Shown here: positions 32,569-44,423 of the stretch, piece after piece
Layout: each line of letters begins with the position of its first letter
Position numbering within the stretch: position 1 is the first letter of the stretch
Assembly: GCA_001051155.2 (NCBI GenBank)
Contig: JYIP02000007.1
Span: 374,342-438,341 of the forward strand
Reading direction: 5' to 3'
DNA: 64,000 nt
Source of the DNA: Chrysoporthe austroafricana
Lineage: Eukaryota; Ascomycota; Sordariomycetes; Diaporthales; Cryphonectriaceae
Translations under genes and position numbers: made by a program
The notes under the pieces: generated by a model
Seen by the model: only the letters and a program-made list of their open reading frames with translations
Database searches by the model: none
What the model was told of the DNA's origin: nothing

Positions 32569-35500
32569 TCAACCCCAAATTGGGGCATTGCGATATGCGG
32601 GTGAGTTGTAACTGTGCAAGATGCGGTAGGGTGTGTGGTTGCCGCCCAACTGGTGATAGTAGGGTCGGCTGCCAGCTGACAAGTTTCGACGGTGGTGCCC
32701 GCGAGGTACGTATGGAGGTGTCCATTCCAGCTGACTCGAGCAGACACGACTGTCATCTAGACGAGAACTGTTCTGAGGATTCCAGTGATGAGACGAGGAC
32801 TCGGCTCCAAGTGCTGGCCCTCGGTGAGCTGGTTGAGGCACATGCACTCCCTGCAGCTGGTTCCTGGCGGCCCCGTCGAGGCTCGACTGGTGCTTCAGGA
32901 TCACTCCGTTGATATTCTGGCAGTATAACTGAGAGCCACGTGGCTCGCGCATAGACTCACTGCGGATCGGAGAGATCGAATCGTGACGGCTATTGGCAGA
33001 GGAGGACCTCTTGGAGTCCAGAGAATTGCGGGGAGCCAAGGGCCCCGAGATAGTGGTGGGTGGCTGAATCACTGAAGTCGGTTGTCCTCGCCGGCCGCTT
33101 GAAGGGGTCTTGGAAGCCCGTGGAGGTAAACCGCTCATGCTGCTGGTCACGCCGTTATGGCTTGTGCTTCGCATTACTGCTGGTCCCTGTGGGCTGTGAG
33201 GTGAGCGTGGCGGAGGCGAGCGAACAGAACTCCGCGTTGCTATGCTGATTGGAGGCGACGATCTCCGTCTGTCGGCCAACGGGCTATCCTTCGGCAAAAT
33301 GTTGGATAGAGATAGACCATTGTTCAACGTACTAGATGGTGCAGTGTTCAGACTATACGTCCTCAACTGCATGTGGTGCTCTCGTCTCGTGGTCATTGAT
33401 TGAGACCGGCTCGGTCGTCCCGGTCGTCCCGGTCGCTGCATTGCTTTGGCGGCGACATCGTACGCATTGCTGCCCAGACTGCTCGTAATTGAGGTGTAGC
33501 TTATAAGCTCGGCCTCCATAGCAAGCATGTTATCCTCTCTGATAGTTTGCTCGGTATCCTGCTTCTGCGAGGTTTTGGGTGTGGGTACAGGCTTCCGTAC
33601 GATTTCTCTTCGGGTCTGCATCATAGAGACCGCGGCACTCTTGAAGTTTGATTGCATGGAGCTGAATGTCTGCTTCAAAGAACTCTCTACGCTCTCACCG
33701 GACTCTTGCATCGTCCCGGTATCGTCGTCTGAACTTGACGGCGTCGGCGGTAACTCGTTGTCCTTGGCCACTTCTAAGCTGCCAACACTCAATATCGTCT
33801 TCAAGGTCTCCTTGCTCATCTGGGACTTCAGTGCGAGCCTCCTGGCTGTCATGGGATACAGACCAGTATGCTCACGCAGCTTGTCTTCGACTTCCTTAGG
33901 AATAGACGGTATTTTGTTGTCAACACTATGTGTCTCATGCACTGTCAGAGGTTGCCTCGCCGAGGTTTTCAGACTGAGAAACCGTTGCAGCCTGCCTTGC
34001 TTCTGCGTATTGTTTCCAATACTCAAGGACGACACGGAATCTTCCGACCTCGCGCTCGCCGGGGTAGGTGGTGCAAGCCCCGGCGATCTGGGGCCCCGCT
34101 TGTCTTTGATCTTGTTCATGTCGATCGCCGCTGGCTGCAGCAGCATTGGCTTCCTGGCCATCATACCTGATGCTGTTTGCGCTGCGGGCTGAGACAAAGG
34201 CGGCGAGCGGACACCGTCTTTCGGTGGAGGAGACGGGGCTTTCTCACTGTGCGGAGTATTGACAGCAGAGCCCTCGGAGACTACCGCTGGTTTCAGTGGC
34301 TGAATCTCGAGCGATCTTCTCGAGCTCCTGCCCGCAGTCTTGGACGAGTTTCTTTCACTCTCCGTCGAGCTTCTCTCGGTCTCCTTCTCGAGCGTGACCG
34401 GGTTCGTCTCGTTCCGCAAAGACCTTAGCGAGAGGTTGGAACTGTAGCCAGAGTCTGCCTTGGTGAGTGAATTGCAGGATTGGGACGACTCCGACTTGGC
34501 ATTAGACTCAAAACCACTGTCAGACCTCGCAATACCTTGAGCAACCGGCTGTGACGAGCCCGAAGGTCGAGGCGGGAGGCTCTTCGCGCTTGGATCGATC
34601 CTAATGTCGAGGACCTCGACTCCAGATATTTCTAGCTGGTCGTCATCTTCAAACAGATCATCGTCAACCGCTGCATGTTTCGACTGAGTCTTGAGCACTG
34701 GGCTCGCTGGAGGCTCCTGATGCACATCAACAGGACTCATCTGCAACTCAGAAACATACAGACCGCTCCAATCCACGCCCTCAGTGACCGACAGGAGAGG
34801 CAGTTGCACTTGTGCAGCTACCCCACGAGCTGACCTGCCGGACTCTGACAAATTCACATCTGAAACCAGATTTCCTTCAGGAATAGTAGATGACTGCACG
34901 GAGTCCTGAATCTTCGCAGATGCCATATCCGCATCACGAGCAGGGGCACTAGGGAAACAATCCAGGTCACTGATTGCAGGAGATCCGCTCTCCTCAGCTT
35001 CGACTCCACGAGCCGCCGTCATACGGGGCGTCGAAGCAGGACTGCCATTGGTAATCCGAAGGCTTCCAAATTTGAAGGCTCCGGTCGTGCTGTAATCCGT
35101 GTCCTTGGGGGTCAGCAACCTAGGCTCGTCTCCGGAGAGGCGGGCCGGAATTGGGAGGGGTGGGAGCGACAAGAAGCGGGTGTCGTCTGTCTCGAACGAT
35201 GGCTGCCGGGATATGCTCGGCGTCGGCGGGTGGCTGTGCCGGATGCTGGACCTCCTGGACCTCGTAGTGTTCGGGCTCAGACGTGTCCGCGTGGCGACAC
35301 CAGGCGTCTGTATGAGCGAACGACGCCGCATTGGGGGGTGCAGAGATATCTCGGAGTTGGATCGGGATATTGGCGTACTCTCCGGCTGGCCGACAGACGA
35401 GGTATGACGGCGAACGGGGGACTGTGTCTCGGCTGGTGCAGTCTCGCACAGCGATATTGACGTCTGGCTGCGGGGTAGAGGCGGATTGTGGTCCCTCACG

Positions 35501-36083
35501 AGGTTCAAAATCCGCTGGGCTTCGTACGACGACATATCGTACGCCCAGGAGGCACGGTCTCCTGCCGATGGCGAACTATCGATTCCCGGTCAGCCAGGGG
35601 GCGCGGTCTATGACATGGGAGCACCTACTTGTCGCTGGTGGATAAGACATTCTGCGATTCACCCGCGAAGTTGTGTGTCGACAGAGAATGAGCCCTGGAT
35701 ACCCCATCACCCCCAGAAGGCGCAGCGGGCGATCCGATGATGGTGGTGCGCCTGGACTTGCGGCGCTCGGATGTCTCCTGAGACGATTTTGATCGGAACA
35801 GACTGAGGCGCCTCTGTACCTTGGGGGGCGTGAGGAACGGCCTGTCAGAGGACTCCTTTTTAACCTCATCACGGTCTTCGTCGTCAGGACTGGGGGTAGA
35901 AGTTGCCGAATAAGGAATGCTGATCAGGTCCGGGGCTGGATCGCGAGAGGGCGTCGTGACGGCCGGCTGGGCCTTGGGGGGAGCCGAAGCACGCGTTTTG
36001 CGGGTGCGGGACCTGGCGATCCTCGACTTGGACAGCTTGTGGGGGGTACGGCCATGCGAGACTTTGGAGGGCGCGTTTCCCAT
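32569..36083 (-). CDS. Large disordered protein with possible N-myristoylation signal
   Basis: Two exons (36083-35663 and 35561-32569) joined by a 101-nt GT-AG intron (phase fits) give 1137 aa. The start is MGNAPSK, a good N-myristoylation context (Gly2, small residue at 6), followed by a basic Lys/Arg/Ser stretch, which together would favour membrane anchoring. A short conserved-looking helix SYEAQRILNLVRD begins exon 2. The rest is Ser/Pro/Thr-rich with many basophilic phosphorylation-like sites and no folded domain I can name, apart from a moderately ordered segment around VEDKLREHTGLYPMTARRLALKSQMSKETLKTIL (two short helices). The C-terminus (YNSPAYRNAPIWG) looks conserved. Upstream is a long CT-rich leader on the coding strand. 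The function is unknown; a membrane-attached scaffold is a guess. ATG 36083 was preferred over 36353 because the extra 90 residues are repetitive Pro/His/Thr and lack Gly2. Confidence 0.75.
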
Positions 36084-36298
36084 GGTGTTGGGTTGTGCCC
36101 GAGGACCGGCAACGAGTATCAGGCTATCATGCACAGGGTGAGATCGCCATTCCGTCCGTCGAGGGTGAAGATGGTTAGTGGTGATCGGAGCGGCCTGGAG
36201 GGTGAGGGCGAGCGATGTCACACCGGCTGACGGGCGAGACGACGGGTCGTGTCTGGGGCGTCGGGTCGCAGTCGGATGAGAGTAGGTGAGGGCGGATA

Positions 36299-36340
36299 GG
36301 AGGGGTGTGAGTGAGGGTGTGGGTGTGGGTGGGTGAACGA
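36299..36340 (+). repeat. Degenerate GGGTGT/GAGTGT simple repeat
   Basis: About 40 bases of GT/GGT-rich repeat (GTGAGTGAGGGTGTGGGTGTGGGTGGGTG) in the leader of the minus-strand gene at 36083. Probably slippage-derived. Confidence 0.55.
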
Positions 36341-36990
36341 CGAGGACGGGCACGGATATTTAAAACGGGCCAGGTGCAGGTGGGATCCAAGGAGCCAGAG
36401 CTGGGCCGAGCCAGGGACGGACTGCTCCTCCTCCTGGTCTGTCCTGGCCGGTTTGAGATGACAGCAAGGATCCTCCTGGGCTGGACCTGGCGTGAGGCGC
36501 ACTGAGCAGGAGGTTGGTCTAGACCTGGGCGAGAAGGCGGGAGGAGGGCGACGAGCCCACGGCGGACACGAAGGTGGACGGCAGCTACGAGGTATGGAGC
36601 ACGGAGGACAGCGGGGGAGAAGACACAGACCGGACTGAGGGCCAGGCGGGCAGGGAGAGAGACGCCAGGACGACGAGTAAAGTGGCGAGCGGGTGGCCGG
36701 GAGGAGGGAGGCAGGTCGAGGACGAGGGCGAGGACGAGGAGGAGCCTGGGAGTGTTCAATGCAAGCTGAGTCCAGGCTGGCTGAGCTGGCGATGTGGGGA
36801 ACTGGCGAGGGAATGGGGATGGCATTTGTTACTGGCGCATTTCAGAAACAGGAAAAGGGAACCTGGAAGTTGCAGGACACTCGATTGGCATATGGCAGAT
36901 ACACGATAGTACATCTCATCGTATGTTATCGTCGCCGGTGGGGAGGTACCTTGTGGGAGGACACTATGACATGTGGAGCAGGCCTAGGCC

Positions 36991-37015
36991 CCCCTGTCCT
37001 GTCCTGTCCTGTCCC
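36991..37015 (+). repeat. TCCTG pentanucleotide microsatellite
   Basis: Four tandem copies of a CCTGT/TCCTG unit followed by a degenerate fifth. A shorter run of the same pentamer (ATCCTGTCCTGTCC) occurs at about 54795-54813 upstream of the PLC gene. Confidence 0.65.
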
Positions 37016-40000
37016 GCCCTGGCAGGCCTGTCAAGTGGTCACCACTCCTCCCAGCAGCACCAACCACTGGCTACTGTGGTCCTATGGTACTGGGCATAGT
37101 AGGTGCCAGTGGTGCCCCAGTGCTGGGTCGAGTGCTGGGCAGCTGGGCATTTGGGGGTAAACCTTCTGCATGCAATCTATTCTCCACCGGCTCAGCAGCT
37201 CCACCATTCGTTCTTTTTTCGTCCTCTTCCCGCAGCCTGAGACCTTGCAGGCCCTACATAATAGCATTGTAGCTTGTAGTCTGCCGTAGCACTACTGTAG
37301 CATGTGCGCGGTGGGCCTCCAGACGCTCTGGTCGGGACGGTGGCAAGCTCGCGCACGCACCGGTGCTCACAATGGCGATGCCCCTTCTCGCGAGCCCTCC
37401 TCCCTCCTGCAGACGCTGACTAGCAAGCTTCGGGCATGCCGCCCTCATCCTGACCTGACGCCAGCCAAGTCACATCATGGCATGACAACGCAGACAGCAA
37501 GCACGCCCGAGGAGGCTGAAGAGGCCGCGGGCGAGCAGCCATGCCTCAGACCTCAAATCTCTCATATCCGGACACACTGCCGTCTCGACTGCAGGGGCGC
37601 CCATGGTCCGGACACCCCAACGCTCCAGGCTGGCTGGGAGACGAGCCAGCGGTGGGGGGCATGGATGGCCAGGAACGCCATCCGGGTCCTGCACAACATG
37701 CCATCCAACAACCTCGACATCCGGTCACTCCAGCTGCGGTGCAACCGTGCCGCTGAGACCGACAGCCCAGACGCCCGCTGCTTTCCCGCCGGCGACAACA
37801 AGACGCCGTTCCATCAGCCTCGCTACCGGACTCGGCCTGCTCCTGACGGGCAACTAATCTCCCTCTCGCGACAGCCGCCGCTCGCCCCCATGGCCATATG
37901 CCGTGCCAGCGCGCCGTCACGATGTTGTCCGCCGGGCTCGCCTCACGAGAGCTCGCCTCGGTGCCGGCCCTGAGCATCTGGGGGGCGATCCTACTATGGT
38001 ACAACCCCACCCGGAATCCGCCCCAGCCCTCTGCGATACGCCGGAACAAAACATATACTATGCTACCAATATAGCATGAACCAGGTCTGGCAGGAAGAAA
38101 CCGCCCGCCCATGTCCCCGGAGGATGGCGCCCCCGGGCTTCGAGCCTGGAACTCCAGCCGACCGCCATTCCCCCTTCCGGAGTAGTTCCTGGCTGCGGTA
38201 TCACGATCCAGAGTGGGAGTTATTACGCGTCTCTACAGGAACCCCTCAGACCGGCTGCTACTAGGTATGTACTATGGTACTATACGTCGGCTGCGGCCAC
38301 TGATACAGTGCGGTGCCTGCTACCAAGTCTTCTGTCCGGCCTCGACCAATCCGACACGGCCGGGCCTTTCTCAGTTATCTATGCGGAAGCGGAAGCAGGT
38401 CACGATGCCCTTTTACGGGCGTCTGCGTTTCAGATGTCCCCCTGCCCGCCCGTCATTGGTCTGCCCCGAACATGCATTGCAGATCCATCAACAAATCTGC
38501 CTTGTTCTCAACATGCGCCTCGGACACAGGCAGCAGGTTGACTGGCCTCCGTATCCGACCGCGCTTGTGCTCTCAGGGAGCTTCATCGATACCCAGGTTC
38601 TCCATGCCCAGGCGCTATCATGATCTCCTCCACCAGACGATGCTGCAGGATTCAAGCGCCGCACTCCAGACCGCCACGAGCTCGCCCGCCGCTGTCCGGA
38701 CCACGCCAATGCCTAGTACAGACCGCGCCGCGTGGTCACGGCTGCGGAGACGTCGCCTTCACTTTCGTACGGAGTGTGGTCTCGCAGGGACAGGGATGTC
38801 CTCACGTCAACAGGCGGTGTTACCACCCTGCGGCTGCTGGAGCCATGCACACTACCGAGCTGCCCAGGCCAATCAGTCCGCAACAGCCAACTTCGTCCTG
38901 CTAGCAGGTCTCAAAATCAGGCTCGCGTCGGGCGAAAACGTCATCATGTCGAGAGCTACATACCGAGCAGCACGCCGGAGGGCGCTGACGCGCGCTCATC
39001 TCTGACAGCTTGTCCTGATACAGCCGCTCATTAAAATGAGAGACTGGTCTCGAGCTTTGATCTCGATCTTGTGGGCCAGGTGTCTGCGGGGCTTCTGTGC
39101 TCAGATGATGCTGCGTGCCTCACCGATCCTAGCACGCCTGGCTGCGAATTCTCCGCCGGCCCTCCCGTACCCACCAGGGGCCAGGGCCTCGGAAGCTGCC
39201 GGACCTGCGCCCCGAGGCTATCACCAAGGAGCGTAGACCGTCGGCATCGAGGAGCTAGCTGTTGTGGTAGCTGTCTCTGGGCCTTCCTTGGCGACGATTA
39301 CAGGAGCATCAATCATACTCTAGGGGTCTATCAAAAGAGGGATACTAATGCATCGCCCAGATGCAACCAGCACTAGGCAGTGGCTAGAGTCTAGCGCCGC
39401 CTTCACGAGATGCAGCATGCGAGATCCTCTCTGCCCGCCCACGGGCAGCGCATCGCCCGCGCTAATTGGGTACCTCAGACGGAGATTTCGCAGTCCCGGA
39501 TGCACGCCGGTCGTCCCGCAGCACTGCCGTCTTATCGCGAAGCTCCACCGGATCGCACGTCATCTCCAACCTTCGTTCCCCGCCGGGGTGCGGTCCCGAA
39601 ACTCACGAAAAAGACCACTGCGGCGAAAGGAGGAGCATGGCCCACGTGCGGTTCTAAACCGGTGCTGCTGGTAATACTGACGCGGAGAAAACACCGACGT
39701 GTCACGGGGGGTCGCCCTGGCAACAACGCTCGCTGGTCCTAGCTCCCAGCCGCTCAAATTCTGGACGAACACCACGTCTCTCCGCGGAGCTGGCTGCTAA
39801 CGTACAGTGCTCCATGAGCCAGCATGCTATCTGGCCTCTTGGGGCACCAATCTAACTGTTCATAAACCTCTGACGGTAGGTGCCTCGCGTATGAAGTCTC
39901 AGCTGACTGACTCGTCGGATGCCCAGGGCAGAGCTGTGGAGCAGCGTGGCCATCGCGAAAAAGTGTAATTATACGATATTTGAGATGGTGACAATTTCGC

Positions 40001-41310
40001 TGGCCCGCTGAGGCAATCAGCGTCGCGCACATTGACCCACGTGGTGGGAGACGAACAGCTACATCTCGCGTTCCGCCAAATGAGTTCATCACCAGAAATC
40101 TGAACCCACGGCATGCAAGACCGCAGCTTGCAGCAGAGACAGTCTTGCATTGTCGGTCCGGGACAGATTGCCTAGTCGTTCCCCGCCTTTCGGTATAACT
40201 TATGCGGTAAGCTAGATTCGCACGAAGGCATGGCTCTCCCTCGGATAGGCGCCAGGCTCGTGGCTCCTGGGTTGGTTCGCCGAGCTAAAGTCATCAATCG
40301 GCGTTGAAATGAGCTGTGCCACTACGTCTCCGCCGGGTGATCCCCTTGGTTCTATTTCTTTGCTCCTCTAAAGATTGAGGCTCACTTCAAGTCAAGACGG
40401 GCAGGTACCTCTGCATCATAAAAGCGTCATGGTTACACTCACTTTCCATGTTGCCCCTCGTCAAGCTGAGAGGACTTGTGTCTACCATTTAGGGCCGGCG
40501 GCCTGAGGAATTTGCTGTGCGCCAGTCCAAGGCTGCAGCGGAACGATCTAGTCAAGATATGCCTCTTTTACGACCGATACACTCAAGGGAGCGGCCTCGG
40601 TCTCTGGGGCCAATTAAGCCGTTGGCATAAGTAATGCCCCGGAGCACAGCTCTCCTGGCCCCTTTCGAGGCACATACCCTCCTTTGCTTGCGCGAAGGAT
40701 GTGTCGAAGTGTGAGAGGGCTTGTCAGTTATCAGAGTCGACGTCTGTGTGAGCAAGCGAGAACGAATGCGAGGCGCGGCTAGCGCACGCGTCTATCAGAT
40801 CCCTCCTTGCGTATTTGGCTTCTCGAGGGCGTCTATCCGGAACGGGCAGTCCCGTTCTTACTCAGAAACTACACTGGTATAGCCTTGTCATCACCTTGAA
40901 TCGTTTCGGGCCGCTTAAGTGTACCGAGAGGAACGCCTCGAAGGAGCCCCAATCTTACCTGGGCAGGTTGAAAGCTACACAAGCTTACACGGCGGCTAGG
41001 GGAGCGTGGGCTAAATCGCTACATGAAGCAATTTCTCAATCCTAGCTCTGCAGTGGTGCGATCCTTCACTATTACCAACTGCATGTACACAGATAGGCTT
41101 TAACTTCCATAAAGTCCGCAACAGCATTCTTTAGCACGGAGGATATGGCGCCCCTTTTGTGATGGACACAACGGCCTATGCAAGTCTGTAGGCACGAATT
41201 GTTATAAATGAGACTGGGCTGCAGCCGAGTGCCTTCAGCGGATTACGTTCTCACCTGTATCATACTGAGCCCACCGAAGCGGCAGCACATAGTCTATCTG
41301 CCTAATCAGA

Positions 41311-42515
41311 ATGCAGTCACTAGCCATCTTAATGACCCTCCTCACTCTTCCCGGCACCCTTCTCGCCAGTCCCAGTCCTCATCCTCTTCCTCCCCTTCAC
41401 CGCCGCAGCCAGTGGAGCAGCGCTCCCTCCCACTCGCCCACCAGCAAGCGCGACGTGTCCGAGAGCCTCAACTGGTCCGGCGCCGAGCTGGCCGGGACCA
41501 ACCTCACCTCCGTGACCGGGACCATCGTCGTGCCGACGATCGACACTTCCGCTCTCAACTACACGGAGGGCACGCAGTACGGTGGCGCGATCTGGGTGGG
41601 AATCGACGGGGACGGCTGTGCCGCGCTGCTGCAGACGGGGATATTCATGACGATCGAGGACGGGGTCGTCGGGTACAGCGCGTGGGCTTGTTGGTTGCCA
41701 GATGGTGAGAGGAACCCTCCCCTTTTGCCTGGTCAGCTCTCCGTCCCCTGCAGGCGGGTCGTGTTAGGTGTCGGTATACGGGAGAGTCTCGTAGTAGATA
41801 ACTAACGGCAAAAGCAGTGATTACTCTCGATGTACCGATTTATCCGCGGGAGATTCACTCCAGATGACAGTGACGGCGATTGGGACGAACTCCGGCACTG
41901 CCGGTAGGTGCATAACCTGCTTTTTTTCTTGGGAAGGGGGGGGGTATGCCCTTCTCTCCTTTCCCTCCCCTACTCCTCATCACATTGCTCCTGACCTCAG
42001 CAGCTCCGATGCTTCATTACACCTCCAAGTTTGATAGGCTGTTCCCGTCTCGGGCTTCGTCTCGGTCCCTCTTTAAGCAACGTAAGCCACTCGCTAACCC
42101 TGCCGGCCGTCAAATCAATAGTCATCGAGAATCTCTCCACCGGTGTCAGCACAAACTACACCTACACGGATATCGAGAACGAGTACGGTGACTTATGCGG
42201 CCTAACAGCGGAGTGGATTGTGGAAGACTGTAGGTCGTCTCCACTCTCTCTGCCCGTTCGCCCTTCTCAGCTCTTCGGCGCATAACGTGCTGACTCGGGG
42301 AAAACCCCCAAACAGACGCCGTCGGCACGGAGGACAACCTCATTCCCTTCATTGACTACGGCAGCGTCGAGTTCACGGACTGTAGTGCCGTCAACCAGGG
42401 CAAGACCGTGGATGTGAGCGGTGCGAATGTCATGGAGATGATAACCGAGTCGCCCGAGTCCGTTGTGTCAAACTGCACTCTTACGAACGATACGGTGACT
42501 TGTGCATATATTTAG
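41311..42515 (+). CDS. G1 (eqolisin) glutamic peptidase, possibly frame-broken
   Basis: Exons are about 41311-41707, 41818-41907, 42078-42229 and 42316-42515. A signal peptide (MQSLAILMTLLTLPGTLLA) and a propeptide ending near SKRDVSE precede a mature domain starting SLNWSGAELAGTNLTSVTG. Hallmarks of aspergilloglutamic/scytalidoglutamic peptidases follow: YGGAIWVGIDGDGC and LLQTG (exon 1), LSAGDSLQMTVTA (exon 2), IVIENLSTG and CGLTAEWIVED (exon 3), IPFIDYGSVEFTDC (exon 4). These secreted acid proteases use a Gln/Glu dyad; both the LQTG and AEWIVE segments are present. Junctions 2-3 and 3-4 keep frame. At junction 1-2, however, the strong donor after WLPDG (41708) and the acceptor ending at 41817 put exon 2 out of frame. 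Either the splice is unusual, or the gene carries a 1-2 base indel and is a pseudogene. Confidence 0.7.
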
Positions 42516-44065
42516 GAGGCGACGCTCGGGGTGACTCGTAGCCAGTCTGAGGTCCGTCCGCCGATCTGACCACCTGGGTACTCGGAGTTCCGCTCACCGT
42601 AGACACGAGCTTTTGGATAGAATGTAACCCGTCCCTGCGCAGCACCGTTGACCCAGCGGAGCTCCAAGGATGTCCACTGCCGGAAAAGAAGGCAAAGAAG
42701 AAGCCGGAATGCGATCCTGGCCCTCTGCCAAGGACCGACCTGACAGACATCGTACGAATCTGTGACTGCCAGCGCAGCGTGGTACGCGGACGACTCAGGA
42801 TCCTAGGTGAGACGAAGGCCGAGCAGGAAGCGACGAGGTAATGCCAAAAATAATTCTGATATTGGTGCGCGCTTTGCCATGAGTCATCGTGGCTGCGAGG
42901 ACGTCATTCGTGTCAACATCAGACGGTTCGCCTCATCCGTTACAAGGTGGCCGTCTAACTTTACGCTTTTGCCCGACTTTTGCCCGACCGAGCCTGTTCC
43001 CTTCCTTCCTCGCGGGAGCTAACGTGGGACGCGACCTTGTTCGGGCCGAGTTTGTTTACGGATGAACCTCATATTCAGCTACATTTCGCCTCGTACGCGC
43101 CGCTCTCTGGCTCAGGTGTCATTGTATCGACGACGGGGGAAGAACTCGTGGCAAGCCGTGCCGCACATGAGATGCGAGGGTTGGGCTAGTTGCCCGATGG
43201 CAAGGTGCCTGGCATCCCCTAGATATTGAAGTGCCAAGTCAAGCCGGCACACAGGGGGACGTGGATCACCAGCTTTGACGGTGCCAGTGGTCTTCTTATG
43301 GCCTGTAGTGCAGTGACCACAAGTGTGAATGTCCCTACGTAGTAGCTAAGGATCCGATACGCGATTCTAGTGAGGAGTGTTCGGCCTCAAGGCTAGGGTC
43401 CAGCGCGAGCTCCTACCATATTGTTTAGAGACCGGAGCTTGAAAGCAATTTGGAGTGATAGCCGAGCCTCTTTAGACATGGCACAGAGGCTGAGGCAGTT
43501 GCTTTGCTTCCTTTGACAGGCTTCCGATGCTTGAAGTAGGATTCATACCGTAGGTGCTTGTTTCCTCTATCTCACTCTACATCTACTAGGGGGGCCCCGT
43601 AAGTTCGAATAAGGAACGGCCTCCGGAAGTAATTCTATCATTATCGGTGCCTATTCATCGAGTGGCTATGTAACTATTCGTTAATCAAACCGCTTATCCA
43701 TCAGGTGATATTCACCTAGACATGTCACCCATATTCGAGGATAGACTAACAGCGTTTGTTGCGTAACGGTATCACCTATCCGGCTGGAGGCGTCATATTT
43801 CATTGTTGATGATGATCATCCCGTAGAGGGACAGCTTCTCACTAAAGCAACGCCCTTGCATTTAGTTCCTTAAAAAACTGCGAGTTGCATTCTCGGCCTC
43901 CGCTATATCACCTACGTAAATCCTAACTCTCCACCACAACCAGACAGTGGCACGTTTAGGCCTAGAGCTAAGCGTCTACCAATTAGTTAGATTACATTGA
44001 GGTAATTGGAAAGTTCCGTCTCGGATACTGGGTGGGCTTGCATGAAAATACATCACTTCAGCAAT
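42516..44065. other. 1.55-kb intergenic region, no gene recognised
   Basis: Downstream flank of the peptidase gene and 3' side of the cupin gene. AT content rises after about 43560. Open frames are short and lack motifs. Confidence 0.4.
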
Positions 44066-44423
44066 CTATTCCCCGATGACATATGTGCACCCCTCCTTGC
44101 CCATCCAGACCTCATGAACCCGCCCAGCATCGACATTAATCCGATCGCCGACGCCGAAAGTCTCCTTGGTCGGACTCTCATCTTTCGGGTAGGTAATAGT
44201 CAGTTTGCCCCTGAGGATGAGATGTGTCGTCAAGCCAGCGTGGGAGTGAGGGCTGTAGTGAGCATTCCTTTCCCAGTCGGATCTTGTCAGTCTCTTCGCT
44301 CTCTCATTCGCTTTGCTCGGGGCTCTAGGGGTCGTACGGCCCATCAGTCCATGTGAACACATGCGAGAAGCCCCACGAGCGGACCTCTTTCTCGTAGTCC
44401 TTCTGGGTCTTCTGTCCGGCCAT
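44066..44423 (-). CDS. Small cupin-like protein
   Basis: Two exons (44423-44338 and 44267-44066) with a 70-nt GT-AG intron give 95 aa. The first exon encodes MAGQKTQKDYEKEV and RSWGFSHVFTWTDGP; splicing joins it to NAHYSPHSHAGLTTHLILRG. This is a single-domain cupin: motif 1 has HSH with the usual Glu replaced in a THLIL context. Motif 2 has VDAGRVHEVWMG with its conserved His. The protein ends CTYVIGE, a complete minimal jelly roll. Without splicing the frame appears truncated, so a frame scan alone would misplace the start. Metal binding is possible through the remaining His residues; no substrate can be inferred. There is no obvious partner gene nearby. Confidence 0.8.

Larger units (their letters stand above)
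36084..41310. other. 5.2-kb GC-rich region without a recognised gene
   Basis: 36084-37300 is probably the promoter/5' leader of the minus-strand gene, strongly CT-rich on its coding strand (GGAGGA/GAGGA runs on plus). 37300-39800 is GC-rich with many overlapping open frames on both strands, none showing a family motif or plausible spliced model. 39800-41300 is ordinary intergenic sequence. A T-arm-like stretch at about 38128-38152 is discussed under rejected items. Simple repeats are listed separately. Confidence 0.4.

Noticed and set aside
33410..33430. Tandem CGGTCGTCC repeat
   Set aside because: It is inside the coding sequence of the 1137-aa protein and simply encodes repeated Arg-Pro-Gly.
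38128..38152. tRNA on the minus strand suggested by a CCCGGGCTTCGAGCCTGG T-arm-like stretch
   Set aside because: The T-arm has a mismatch, the loop is not TTCRANN on the minus strand, and no matching acceptor stem or anticodon arm lies 60-75 bases away.
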